This document shows positions 1-7,666 of a stretch of DNA of 24,505 bases, in pieces. The notes below the pieces were generated by a model that saw only the letters and a list, made by a program, of their open reading frames with translations, did no database searches and was not told the origin of the DNA. The stretch comes from an uncultured Mycoplasmatota bacterium. GTDB lineage: Bacteria; Bacillota_I; Bacilli_A; RF39; UBA660. How positions within the stretch are numbered: the stretch's first letter is position 1; each line of letters begins with the position of its first letter. The position numbers and the translations under genes were made by a program. The stretch is taken from positions 1-24,505 of the forward strand of contig URUT01000014.1 in NCBI GenBank assembly GCA_900551105.1, in the 5' to 3' direction.

Positions 1-604
1 AAGTCATAAACTCTTTGATTTTAGGGATGATTCCACAAGTACTAATGGTTATATGCCTTGCGCCAATTGCTAGGCCGTAAGAGTTATTGATGATTTTAAC
101 AAACTTGATAATGTTATCGTAATTATCAAATGGCTCACCAATTCCCATGATGACAACACTTGAAATTCTTTCGTTTATATCATTTGAAACTAGAATAATT
201 TGACTAATGATTTCGCCAGCTTCTAGGTTTCTTACTTTTTTTAGTCTACCGCTTTCACAAAAGGCACAGCCCATATTACAGCCTACTTGACTAGATACAC
301 AAATTGAAAGCCCATAGTCGTGTCTCATTAGAACGGCCTCTATGAAGTTGCCGTCAAACAGTTCAAATAAGTATTTGTTTGTTAGTTTACTTTCTTGTTT
401 TTTTAAAATTTTAATGTTTGGAAATGCAAAGTTTTCTTCTAACTTTGATATTAACTCTTTGCCTAAGTTAGTCATCTCTTTAAAAGATGAGACTTTTTTT
501 AGGTAAAGCCACTCCCATATTTGGCGAGTACGATATTTTTTTTCGCCAAGCTCTATTAATTTATTTTCTAATTCTTGATAATCATAATTATATATATTTT
601 GCAT
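1..604 (-). CDS. rlmN: 23S rRNA/tRNA adenine-C2 methyltransferase RlmN, C-terminal part missing
   Basis: Radical-SAM enzyme that methylates C2 of adenosine 2503 in 23S rRNA and, in the family, A37 of some tRNAs. I read 201 codons from the ATG at 602-604; the window edge cuts off the rest (family about 340-360 aa). The N-terminal helical domain carries RTRQIWEWLY near residues 25-34. The radical-SAM cluster motif C-x3-C-x2-C is CNMGCAFC at residues 109-116, followed by the SAM-binding stretch MGIGEPFDN and then GARHITIST. The second catalytic cysteine would lie outside the window. A G-rich Shine-Dalgarno (GTGGGGTG) precedes the ATG. The AGG codon at the conserved Arg of GARHITIST shows that AGG means Arg here. 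It lies 47 bases downstream of the permease gene, behind a terminator, so it probably has its own promoter; a TATAAT lies in the gap, but no good -35 is visible. Confidence 0.95.
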   Translation of the reverse strand, partial: MQNIYNYDYQELENKLIELGEKKYRTRQIWEWLYLKKVSSFKEMTNLGKELISKLEENFAFPNIKILKKQESKLTNKYLFELFDGNFIEAVLMRHDYGLSICVSSQVGCNMGCAFCESGRLKKVRNLEAGEIISQIILVSNDINERISSVVIMGIGEPFDNYDNIIKFVKIINNSYGLAIGARHITISTCGIIPKIKEFMT

Positions 605-630
605 TAATGCACCCCACTTAATTATATAGC

Positions 631-653
631 AAAAAAGACTTATTTAAAAGTCT
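631..653 (-). terminator. Intrinsic terminator after the AI-2E permease gene
   Basis: Six-base-pair stem AGACTT/AAGTCT (636-641 with 648-653) and a 6-base loop, followed on the minus strand by a run of U. Part of the stop codon TAG of the permease gene (652-654) lies in the stem, so the hairpin begins inside the coding end. Confidence 0.7.
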
Positions 654-1896
654 ATTTCTTTGTTACCACTTTATTTGTTTCGGAATTTATTCTTTCAATT
701 GTGCCATATTCTTCGTTTTCAGTTGGTAACTTTTTATTTCTTAGTCTATTGATAATTTTGTTATCTAAATAGCCGTAGATAAGAGCAAATACTGGTACTG
801 CTACTAGCATACCTACGATACCAAAAGCGTTACCAAAAAGTAAGATTGATGCTAGAACCCAGAAACTTTTTAGACCAGTTCTTGAGCCACATAGTCTTGG
901 TTCAATTAGGTAACTATCTACTTGTTGTAAGGCTATTATAAATAGAATAAATACTAAACATTTAGCTGGACTATCCATAAGGATTAATAAGGCACTTGGA
1001 ATGGTACCAATGTATGGGCCAAAGTATGGAATCATATTAGTTACACCAATTAAAACTCCAATTAATAGTGAGTATGGATAGCCAAAGATTGTTAAGAAAA
1101 CAAAGGTTATAAAACCAATTACAGCACCATCTAGAAGTTTACCAATGATAAAGTTACCAAAGATAAAATCTGTATGTCTAGCATTTTCAATTACTTTATT
1201 AGCACTTTTTACTGGTAAGACTGCATAGGTTAATCTCTTAGTTCCATTAATAAAGCTTTCTTTATCAGCAAGATAATAGATAGAAATTACGAAGCCCATA
1301 ACAATATTAAAGATGACTTTAACAGCACCAAAGACCCCGTCAGAAAGTACTACCAACCACTCTTCTACTTGTGGTAAAAGTTTAGTATTTAAAATGTTAG
1401 TTAGATAGTTATTAATTGCATCATAGTTATTTAATACAATTTTTTGAATTTCTTCATGATCTTTTAATCTAGCAAGTAAATAGTTTTTAGCTTCATTAAT
1501 ATAGCTTGGCATATTAAGACCAATTTTTTCAATACTCTTTAATAGTTCTGGTAGGATAAAGCTAAATAGTAAGATAATTATTCCTAAGAAAATAATGATT
1601 GTTACAAAGATACTTATGTTATTTATTAGTTTGTTTTTCTTATCTTCTTTTAACTTAGAATTTTTAAAACAGTTAGATATTACTTTTTTATTAAAGAAAT
1701 TAACTATTGGATTTAATAAATATGCAAAGATGAAGCCGATGATAAATGGTGTAAAGAAACCAATAAAGGCTTTTAGATATGCATAGATAAGTCCTAGTTT
1801 AAATATTAAAAAATAAAATACGATAGCTGCTGCTATAACGATAAAAGCAGTTAAACCGATTTGAAAGTATTTATTTTCTTTTAGATTTTTTCTCAT
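652..1896 (-). CDS. AI-2E family (PerM/YtvI-like) membrane permease
   Basis: Polytopic inner-membrane protein of 414 aa, of the AI-2E exporter family (Pfam AI-2E_transport). Two hydrophobic segments fill residues 12-62, a third lies near 95-115, and the rest cluster after residue 190. The family-typical tract IGVTNMIPYFGPYIGTIPS lies in the C-terminal half, and LVAVPVFALIYGYLDN near the end. The substrate cannot be told from sequence: members have been linked to autoinducer-2 export, Na+/H+ exchange or unknown solutes. The start is ATG with a good upstream AGGAGAGG. The gene overlaps the end of the phosphatidyltransferase gene by 26 bases in another frame, so the two are surely cotranscribed and perhaps translationally coupled. 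A hydrophilic tail of about 30 residues ends the protein. Confidence 0.88.
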   Translation of the reverse strand: MRKNLKENKYFQIGLTAFIVIAAAIVFYFLIFKLGLIYAYLKAFIGFFTPFIIGFIFAYLLNPIVNFFNKKVISNCFKNSKLKEDKKNKLINNISIFVTIIIFLGIIILLFSFILPELLKSIEKIGLNMPSYINEAKNYLLARLKDHEEIQKIVLNNYDAINNYLTNILNTKLLPQVEEWLVVLSDGVFGAVKVIFNIVMGFVISIYYLADKESFINGTKRLTYAVLPVKSANKVIENARHTDFIFGNFIIGKLLDGAVIGFITFVFLTIFGYPYSLLIGVLIGVTNMIPYFGPYIGTIPSALLILMDSPAKCLVFILFIIALQQVDSYLIEPRLCGSRTGLKSFWVLASILLFGNAFGIVGMLVAVPVFALIYGYLDNKIINRLRNKKLPTENEEYGTIERINSETNKVVTKK

Positions 1897-2635
1897 TTTT
1901 CTTTTCCTCTCCTAACCTTTGTAATAGTGGTTCTTTTTTAGTTTTTTGATAATATTCGGTGTCAAATAAAGCAAATAGTAAATCATCTTTTTTCTTAAGT
2001 TGGTACTCTTTGGCTTTTAGGCCTTGCTCTTTGGCTTTCTTGATTTCACTTTTATTTCTTGAACGGTAGTCAGCTGCTACCATGATATCACAGCCAGCAC
2101 AAACTGATGCAAGTATAGAAATAACTGGTTCTTTATGTTTTATTATGTATGTAAAAAGATTAATTAATTCATTACCTATTTTGGTCGTTTCATTAAATAA
2201 TAAAATGATGTCTTCTGAATATAGTGTAAAGAAACCAAAGACTATTGCGATACCAAAAATCCAAGTTTTGAATTTTCCTAAGAATGAACTTTCGGTTGAG
2301 CCCCCATTTGCAGCTCCATTGGTATTTATTAAACAAATAAGGGTTTCGGTTATAATTGGTAAAAACATTATTGGATAACTAAAAGCTAGAACTGCTAGAG
2401 TCGCTATACCTAAAAGTTTATCAGCAACTGCATCTAGAAGAGCTCCAAATGTTGTGCAGGCATTTAATCTTCTAGCCATAATGCCGTCTATGCTGTCTGT
2501 TAATAGTAAGATGATAATATAAAATATAACTTCACTAGGAGTCATTATCATACTTACAAATGGCATAATTAGGGTTCCAATAACTCTAACCATTGTTATA
2601 GAATTAACAAAGATCTTAGCTTTCATATTCTTCAT
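1871..2635 (-). CDS. pgsA: CDP-alcohol phosphatidyltransferase, PgsA-like, with a charged C-terminal tail
   Basis: Integral membrane enzyme that moves a phosphatidyl group from CDP-diacylglycerol to an alcohol, most likely glycerol-3-phosphate in phosphatidylglycerol synthesis. The full signature D-x2-DG-x2-AR-x8-G-x3-D-x3-D is present (D47, D50, G51, A54, R55, G64, D68, D72), preceded by NSITMVRVIGTLIMP, typical of the N-terminus. At 254 aa it is longer than PgsA (about 180-200 aa). The extra 70 residues are a lysine- and glutamate-rich cytoplasmic tail after the last membrane segment. The start ATG has GAGGT five bases upstream. First gene of a two-gene unit with the permease. Assignment to PgsA rather than cardiolipin synthase of the same superfamily is by overall likeness only. 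Confidence 0.82.
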   Translation of the reverse strand: MKNMKAKIFVNSITMVRVIGTLIMPFVSMIMTPSEVIFYIIILLLTDSIDGIMARRLNACTTFGALLDAVADKLLGIATLAVLAFSYPIMFLPIITETLICLINTNGAANGGSTESSFLGKFKTWIFGIAIVFGFFTLYSEDIILLFNETTKIGNELINLFTYIIKHKEPVISILASVCAGCDIMVAADYRSRNKSEIKKAKEQGLKAKEYQLKKKDDLLFALFDTEYYQKTKKEPLLQRLGEEKKNEKKSKRK

Positions 2636-2661
2636 AGTTTACCTCACGATATAATTGTACT

Positions 2662-2700
2662 AAAAAAAAAGAAAAAAGTCTACGATGTATGGTAGACTTT
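2662..2700 (-). terminator. Intrinsic terminator after the surface-protein gene
   Basis: Nine-base-pair stem AAAGTCTAC/GTAGACTTT (2675-2683 with 2692-2700) with an 8-base loop, followed on the minus strand by TTTCTTTTTTTTT. It separates the surface protein from the pgsA unit. A TACAAT -10-like box for pgsA lies immediately after it. Confidence 0.85.
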
Positions 2701-2721
2701 GTGATTAATTATTAATTTAAA

Positions 2722-4416
2722 TTAAGCGGCTATTTTGTATGGGGCGGTTGCTGTACCAGTGCCTGATGATATTTTGATATCTGAGACAAGTGATAGCGAT
2801 GGACATAATCCAAAACTACTTTCAACCCCTACATCGCTAAGTAAAGTACCATAAAACAAGCCAGATTCACCAAATTTAGAAAAAATATCAGGAGATAAAG
2901 TCCAACAATAACTTGGATTAGTATTTTTCCCTAAATAATACGTTGAATTTGTTTTTTCAATAGCACCACCAGCAAATGCTACTTCATCTGATGTTAGTAG
3001 TCCAATTTTAGCGTAATTTTTTAAAGCTCCATTACCATATTCTGTATCACTTACAGTAAATTTAGATAATTTCCCACCATTATTATCATTTGGGCATATT
3101 AAGTTGGGGCCTTTTCCAGAACTTTCACTAGCAGATAACAATCTATAATAACTACCATAATAGTTTATATTTGTTCCAAATCCGTAGTTGGTTCCAACAT
3201 TTCCGATAATACTGGGAGATGGATTAAATGCTCCATCTGTTACTACACTTTTATCATTACACCAGATTGTATCTGCTAGTTGTTCTTTGTTAAAATTAGT
3301 TTGTTTAGAAAGTATATTCGTATACCATTTATTTAAATTAGTTAATATCGTACTTGGAGTAGTATTAGCATGAGCATCTGCATAACTACTTGCACCTGTC
3401 GTACCATACATAAAGCCAGCATAAGCATTATCGCTAGAAGCAACATTAAATATTGATTTATAGGTATTTCCCTCGTATCTAGCTAGAGCATAATCTTCAC
3501 CTGTCGCATTACAGGGAGTACTACTTGTTGGAGTATTATTAGTGGTGGTTAATCCATTATAATTATATAGAACTAATTTTATAGCACCATTGCCTGTAAC
3601 TCTTACTATTCTCCAGCACATATTGGCATATTCAACGTAATTATTTTCTACTGCACCTCTAAAATAATAAGATGTCCCGTAGTCATCTGCTGTGCTTGCT
3701 AGTAATGCCTCAGTATCTCCTGAAATTTCGGCACCAGGTGTTGTTGTAGGTGTAGTAACAGTGTTTTTATTTTTGATTGCTGCAAGTAATGTCCCATCTT
3801 CAGGGTTATCCCAAGTTGGTAACTTAGTTTCTGCTACCGCACTAACTACTACGCTACCTTTCCAGGTTTTATTTAAACCTTGTTCTACGGTTACGCTTTC
3901 ATCCATCCATAGTCTTAAGTCATATTCTTTTTCTTCATTAGCTTCTAGCCAAGTTTCTTTTATTACATAACCTTGATTGCCATTATCTATTTCTTTTAAA
4001 GTTTGTTCTGTTAATATTACTGAGGGTGCGGTTGTTTCTCCTTTTAAATTTATATTTTCTCTTATATAACTATCACTTAAATATGATGAACTAGTACTAG
4101 TTCTGTATGTGCTATCTATTGTAACGTATACTTTTACTGGCTTATCACAGTTATTTGTTAATTTGAAAGTAAAAGGTGTTGTTTCTAAGCCTTTTTCGTG
4201 GGTTAAAGGATAAGCTTTGTCTAATGTTATCTTGCTTGTTGCTTCAGTTAAAGATGTACTAAAACAGGTTCTTGTTGCTAGACTATTATTTTCTGTTTGT
4301 TTTAAAAATATCGTAAATAGTGCGTACGTAAGACCAATAAGGCAGATTACAGTCACTAATAGTGATATATATATTTTTCTTCTATTTTCTTTAGATTTGA
4401 CTATATTTTCGTTCAT
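2722..4416 (-). CDS. Membrane-anchored modular surface protein (camelysin/TasA-like N-terminus, DUF6273-like C-terminus)
   Basis: Large extracellular protein of 564 aa, function unknown. One hydrophobic segment (about residues 15-36, YISLLVTVICLIGLTYALFTIF) is a signal or anchor. Residues 40-200 look like a camelysin/TasA-type beta-sandwich (FTFKLTNNCDKPVKVYVTID; LRLWMDESVTVEQGLNKTW). A Thr/Pro linker (TVTTPTTTPG) leads to a C-terminal domain with YANMCWRIVRVTGNGAIKLV, SYCWTLSP and the ending SGTGTATAPYKI, a pattern common in surface proteins of gut Bacilli. The exported part has eight cysteines that could form disulfides. No LPXTG sorting signal. Start: the open frame reaches a GTG at 4425, but that GTG lies inside AGGTGAG, the Shine-Dalgarno for the ATG at 4414-4416, so I use the ATG. 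It is a single-gene unit with its own promoter and terminator. Confidence 0.75.
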   Translation of the reverse strand: MNENIVKSKENRRKIYISLLVTVICLIGLTYALFTIFLKQTENNSLATRTCFSTSLTEATSKITLDKAYPLTHEKGLETTPFTFKLTNNCDKPVKVYVTIDSTYRTSTSSSYLSDSYIRENINLKGETTAPSVILTEQTLKEIDNGNQGYVIKETWLEANEEKEYDLRLWMDESVTVEQGLNKTWKGSVVVSAVAETKLPTWDNPEDGTLLAAIKNKNTVTTPTTTPGAEISGDTEALLASTADDYGTSYYFRGAVENNYVEYANMCWRIVRVTGNGAIKLVLYNYNGLTTTNNTPTSSTPCNATGEDYALARYEGNTYKSIFNVASSDNAYAGFMYGTTGASSYADAHANTTPSTILTNLNKWYTNILSKQTNFNKEQLADTIWCNDKSVVTDGAFNPSPSIIGNVGTNYGFGTNINYYGSYYRLLSASESSGKGPNLICPNDNNGGKLSKFTVSDTEYGNGALKNYAKIGLLTSDEVAFAGGAIEKTNSTYYLGKNTNPSYCWTLSPDIFSKFGESGLFYGTLLSDVGVESSFGLCPSLSLVSDIKISSGTGTATAPYKIAA

Positions 4417-4442
4417 AATTCTCACCTATTTTTTCTAATAAT

Positions 4443-4471
4443 ATTCTATAATATTTTTAAATGTTGGTCAA
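4443..4471 (-). promoter_or_regulatory. Promoter of the surface-protein gene
   Basis: -35 TTGACC (4466-4471) and -10 TAGAAT (4443-4448) are separated by 17 bases on the minus strand. The predicted start near 4436 gives a leader of about 20 bases. It lies directly after the stop codon of the preceding gene, so this surface protein is independently controlled. Confidence 0.7.
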
Positions 4472-5203
4472 TTATTTATTGCACTCGATGTTTGTTATTA
4501 TGAATCTATCAGGTATATAATCTACTACTGCGTTACAATATTCACATCTACCATTTTCATGAACTACGATTTTTTCACCACAATTTGGGCAGATTACTAA
4601 TGGGTCATTACTAGAATCTTTAGCAAAAGTTACCATATATTCTTTGTCTACTTTACTGGTAGAACTTCCCTTTATCACTTTATTAGTGTTTGTATCAATT
4701 ATGTAATCATATAATATGATATGTATGTATGCCATAATAACTGTTACATCGTTGTCTTCTTCTGCTGCTGGAATTTTAATTTCGATTTTTTCAAAGTCTT
4801 TTAAGATATTTTGTTCATTTCTTTGTTTTAGTGTTTCAAGTTCGTTTAGATAGTTAAAGTATGTTTGACCAGTAACATTTTGTTTTAAGGTTTCTTCATC
4901 AAAATTCATATATGCTGTTAGTGTGTCAGTAAATATTTTAAAAGCTTGATTTTTGAATTCACTTGTGGTTAGTCCCATTAGTTCCAGCTTATCTTCACAA
5001 TCTTGATTTTTTAAGTTTTCAAAATCAATGTTTGGATTTTTTCTTTTAGTGCCAACATAAAACACGATTATTGCTATACCTATAAAAAGCACAATGTCAG
5101 TTATTATGCTTTTAATGTTAAAGCCAGTTATTTTATTGTTTATTAAAATAAATATTATACCTACTATTATTATTTTAATTATTTGAATTTTTTTATTTTT
5201 CAT
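4472..5203 (-). CDS. Membrane protein with Tim44-like domain and internal zinc ribbon
   Basis: 243 aa. Two N-terminal membrane segments (about residues 7-22 and 34-51) are followed by a cytoplasmic or extracellular domain resembling the Tim44-like fold (FKNQAFKIFTDTLTAYMNFDEETLKQNVT...), which in bacteria occurs in membrane-linked proteins of mostly unknown role. A zinc ribbon is set in the last fifth: C205-x2-C208 (CPNCGEK) and C220-x2-C223 (CEYCN). The strand after the ribbon (VVDYIPDRFIITNI) probably closes the Tim44-like sheet, so the ribbon looks like an insertion. AGAGGT precedes the ATG. It follows the 161-aa gene by 9 bases and belongs to the fmt unit. The fold assignment is from pattern and is moderately sure; the function is unknown. 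Confidence 0.6.
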   Translation of the reverse strand: MKNKKIQIIKIIIVGIIFILINNKITGFNIKSIITDIVLFIGIAIIVFYVGTKRKNPNIDFENLKNQDCEDKLELMGLTTSEFKNQAFKIFTDTLTAYMNFDEETLKQNVTGQTYFNYLNELETLKQRNEQNILKDFEKIEIKIPAAEEDNDVTVIMAYIHIILYDYIIDTNTNKVIKGSSTSKVDKEYMVTFAKDSSNDPLVICPNCGEKIVVHENGRCEYCNAVVDYIPDRFIITNIECNK

Positions 5204-5212
5204 ATTACCTCT

Positions 5213-5698
5213 TTATTCATATTTATAAGTTATATTATACGTGTCAGTAGCCCCTGTAATTGTGACTTTTGTTATTTTATCTTCTTTGGTTGAAACCTCT
5301 ATTTTAGTTTCGTTGATGTCATAGATATACACATTTTCTTCATCCTTTACTTTTAGGATGTATTCGTTTGCATCTAATAAATTTATTAATTTAGCTGGAT
5401 TTAAGTATTCTTCGTTTAGATTACTAGTTTGTGATGAATAAAGGGTATTATCTTGATAGATTAGTTTACCTTCTTCTTCGTTTACTTGATATTCTATTTC
5501 TAATTTTGATGAAACAAATTTATTTTTTATTTCTTTGTAGGTTATCTTTGGAGTTTCTACTTCTTTTTTTTCGCCGTCATCTAATTTTGGTGATAAGCGC
5601 ATAAGTAAAATTAGTATTATAAAAAAGATTGCCCATAAAAGTAGTTTTATTAGTGCTTGATATTGAGGATTTTGCCATAGATTTTTTAATTCTTTCAT
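5213..5698 (-). CDS. Single-pass membrane protein of unknown function
   Basis: 161 aa, not recognised. A short N-terminal cytoplasmic stretch is followed by one membrane helix (about residues 17-34, LIKLLLWAIFFIILILLM). The soluble rest is rich in beta-forming and charged residues and has short repeating strand-like units (KLEIEYQVNEEEGKLIYQD; ITKVTITGATDTYNITYKYE), which suggests a small extracytoplasmic beta domain. It starts one base after the fmt stop codon and has only a distant purine-rich tract (AGGAAAG) upstream, so translational coupling to fmt is likely. It is followed 9 bases later by the Tim44-like gene; the pair may act together at the membrane. Confidence 0.7.
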   Translation of the reverse strand: MKELKNLWQNPQYQALIKLLLWAIFFIILILLMRLSPKLDDGEKKEVETPKITYKEIKNKFVSSKLEIEYQVNEEEGKLIYQDNTLYSSQTSNLNEEYLNPAKLINLLDANEYILKVKDEENVYIYDINETKIEVSTKEDKITKVTITGATDTYNITYKYE

Positions 5699-5699
5699 A

Positions 5700-6626
5700 T
5701 TAGTTTACTTTCTTTCCTAAGAGATTTTCTTTATAACCGTTTTTAAATTCTTTAATTGTCATAATGTTTTTACCAACTGGTTTAATTTTGGTTATTTTAA
5801 GACTATTTTCTTGGCACGCGATGGTAATACTATCTTTTTCTTCTTTAATAATAGTATTTGGCGTTCCTGTTTCACTAGTGACTTCACACTCAGCTACTTT
5901 ATATTCTTTTTCATCTAGGATAAAGTATGGAAGCGGACTTGGTGATAATGCTCTAAATCTGTTGAAGTTTGCAGTGGCACTTTCTAAGAAGTTAAGTTGT
6001 TCATCTGCTCTTTTAATTATTTTAGCAAATGTTACTTTGCTTTCATCTTGCTTTTCGCCTTTTATTTTACCAGTTATGATATCTTCTAGGTATTTGATAA
6101 TCATGGTTGATCCTAAATTAGATAGTTTTAGTGATAGAGTTTCTATATTATCATTTTTAGTTATTTCTACTTTTTCTTGTACTAAAGTATCTCCACTATC
6201 CATCTTTTCGTCCATGTACATTAAAGTAATGCCGGTTTTGGTTTCCCCGTCCATGATTGCTCTATGGATTGGTGCTCCGCCTCGATATTTTGGTAATAGT
6301 GATGCATGGATGTTAATACATTTATATTTTGGGATATCTAAGACCTCTTTGGGGATTATTTGACCATAAGCACAGGTTATAATAACATCAGGATTTAAGT
6401 CTTTAATTATTTGATGGTCTTCTTTAATGTTTGCTGGACTAAAGACATTGATGTTGTGTTCTAAGGCACATTTTTTTACTTCACATGGAGTTAGAATTTT
6501 TTTTCTGCCAACAGGAGCATCTTTTTGAGTTACTACTAATACAACATTGGTATTTTTTATTAGGTTTTCTAGGATTGGGACACTGAAGATTGGTGTACCC
6601 ATAAATACTACTTTTAAGTCTTTCAT
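5700..6626 (-). CDS. fmt: Methionyl-tRNA formyltransferase
   Basis: Formylates Met-tRNA(fMet) with 10-formyl-tetrahydrofolate, the initiator-tRNA step of bacterial translation. 308 aa, the usual length. The N-terminal formyltransferase fold begins KVVFMGTPIFSVPIL. The catalytic and folate-site motif is INIHASLLPKYRGGAPIHRA, with the active-site His in HASLLP. The catalytic Asp of the family corresponds to the Asp in MDSGD. A C-terminal OB-like tRNA-binding domain follows (RALSPSPLPYF onward). ATG with AAGGTGAT upstream. First gene of a three-gene unit with two membrane proteins; in many Firmicutes fmt follows def or priA, which are not here. Confidence 0.96.
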   Translation of the reverse strand: MKDLKVVFMGTPIFSVPILENLIKNTNVVLVVTQKDAPVGRKKILTPCEVKKCALEHNINVFSPANIKEDHQIIKDLNPDVIITCAYGQIIPKEVLDIPKYKCINIHASLLPKYRGGAPIHRAIMDGETKTGITLMYMDEKMDSGDTLVQEKVEITKNDNIETLSLKLSNLGSTMIIKYLEDIITGKIKGEKQDESKVTFAKIIKRADEQLNFLESATANFNRFRALSPSPLPYFILDEKEYKVAECEVTSETGTPNTIIKEEKDSITIACQENSLKITKIKPVGKNIMTIKEFKNGYKENLLGKKVN

Positions 6627-6674
6627 TTGTATATCACCTTCTAGTTATATTTTATCAAAGTATATTAAATATTT

Positions 6675-6704
6675 AAAGAAAAAAAGAAGACTATGCGTTA
6701 GTCT
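6675..6704 (-). terminator. Intrinsic terminator at the end of nrnA
   Basis: Stem AGACTA/TAGTCT (6688-6693 with 6699-6704) with a 5-base loop and a T-rich tract after it on the minus strand. The stem includes the stop codon TAG (6691-6693) and the last sense codons of nrnA. Confidence 0.75.
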
Positions 6705-7647
6705 CCTTATAAGTCTTACAAGCTTCATCTAGTTCTTTAAATAGTTTGTTTATGTCATCTTCATTTTTTATTCTTGCACCTGAGGCAAATTTATGACCTC
6801 CACCGTTAAAGTGTGAAGCTATTTCATTAATAACTGGTCCTCTTGAACGTATATTTACTTTGTAAAGTTCTTGTTTTTCGTCGTATGAGACAAATGACCA
6901 GGCAATAACTTCTTTAATGTAATTAAAATTATTTACCATGTTAGAGGCACTTCCAGCATCAACACCGAATTCTTTAATCATTTCATTGGTTATTTTCATG
7001 TAAGCAAAGCCATTTTCGGTTACAGTCATATTAATTGCTAGGTAGCCTTGAAAACGAAATTCATTTAGTGGTCTATCATATAGATGTTTGTAGCTTTCTT
7101 TTAGATCTATATTATAATTTTTTACTAAGTATGAGGCAACATCTAAAGTTCTTGATGTTGTCGTAGATAGTAAGAATCTATCTGAGTCAGCAACCAGACC
7201 TAAATATAGGTTTTCAGCTATTTTGTCATTCATTTTTAGTTTAGTTTTATTTATTAGTAATGAAACTAATTCACAGGTAGAAGATGATGTTGTATCAACA
7301 ATTTCTAGTTTGCCCATTTTGTCTTCATAGGGATGGTGGTCTATTTTAATTACTTCTGCATAATTTTTGATATTTGCACCATCTATACGAGCGATATTTG
7401 GAACGTCTAGTACGATTAAAAGTGCGTTTTCTAGGGTACTATCATCTATGTGATCTAGTGCGCCAAAATATTTAAATCTTGATACACTTAAGCCTACTGC
7501 ATAAACATTTTTATTAGGAAAAGTTAATTTAATAGATTCTTTTAAGGCTAGCTGACTGCATACCGCGTCTGGGTCAGGTCCTATATGCCTTGCTAATACT
7601 ATATTATCGTATTTACTAATTTTTTTATATATACTTTTTTCTTTCAA
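6691..7647 (-). CDS. nrnA: DHH-family oligoribonuclease / pAp phosphatase, NrnA-like
   Basis: Mn2+-dependent phosphoesterase that degrades very short RNA (nanoRNA) and dephosphorylates 3'-phosphoadenosine 5'-phosphate; some relatives cleave linear dinucleotides from c-di-AMP. 318 aa, usual for the family. Metal ligands seen: H21 and D25/D27 in HIGPDPDA, D81 in IVLDVPN, and DHH at 103-105 (KIDHHPYE). The DHHA1 substrate-binding domain ends with NGGGHKFASGARI. The loop usually written TDTG reads ADSDRF near residue 152. The start codon is TTG at 7645-7647, chosen for the strong AAGGAGG upstream at good spacing. Lies 19 bases after ackA and shares its transcript, then terminates. Confidence 0.88.
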   Translation of the reverse strand: MKEKSIYKKISKYDNIVLARHIGPDPDAVCSQLALKESIKLTFPNKNVYAVGLSVSRFKYFGALDHIDDSTLENALLIVLDVPNIARIDGANIKNYAEVIKIDHHPYEDKMGKLEIVDTTSSSTCELVSLLINKTKLKMNDKIAENLYLGLVADSDRFLLSTTTSRTLDVASYLVKNYNIDLKESYKHLYDRPLNEFRFQGYLAINMTVTENGFAYMKITNEMIKEFGVDAGSASNMVNNFNYIKEVIAWSFVSYDEKQELYKVNIRSRGPVINEIASHFNGGGHKFASGARIKNEDDINKLFKELDEACKTYKETNA

Positions 7648-7666
7648 TTAACTTCCCTCCTTATTT

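Noticed and set aside
3188..4438. Several plus-strand frames of 60-90 codons opposite the surface-protein gene
   Set aside because: Shadows of the minus-strand gene: hydrophobic low-complexity translations, no Shine-Dalgarno, no family likeness.
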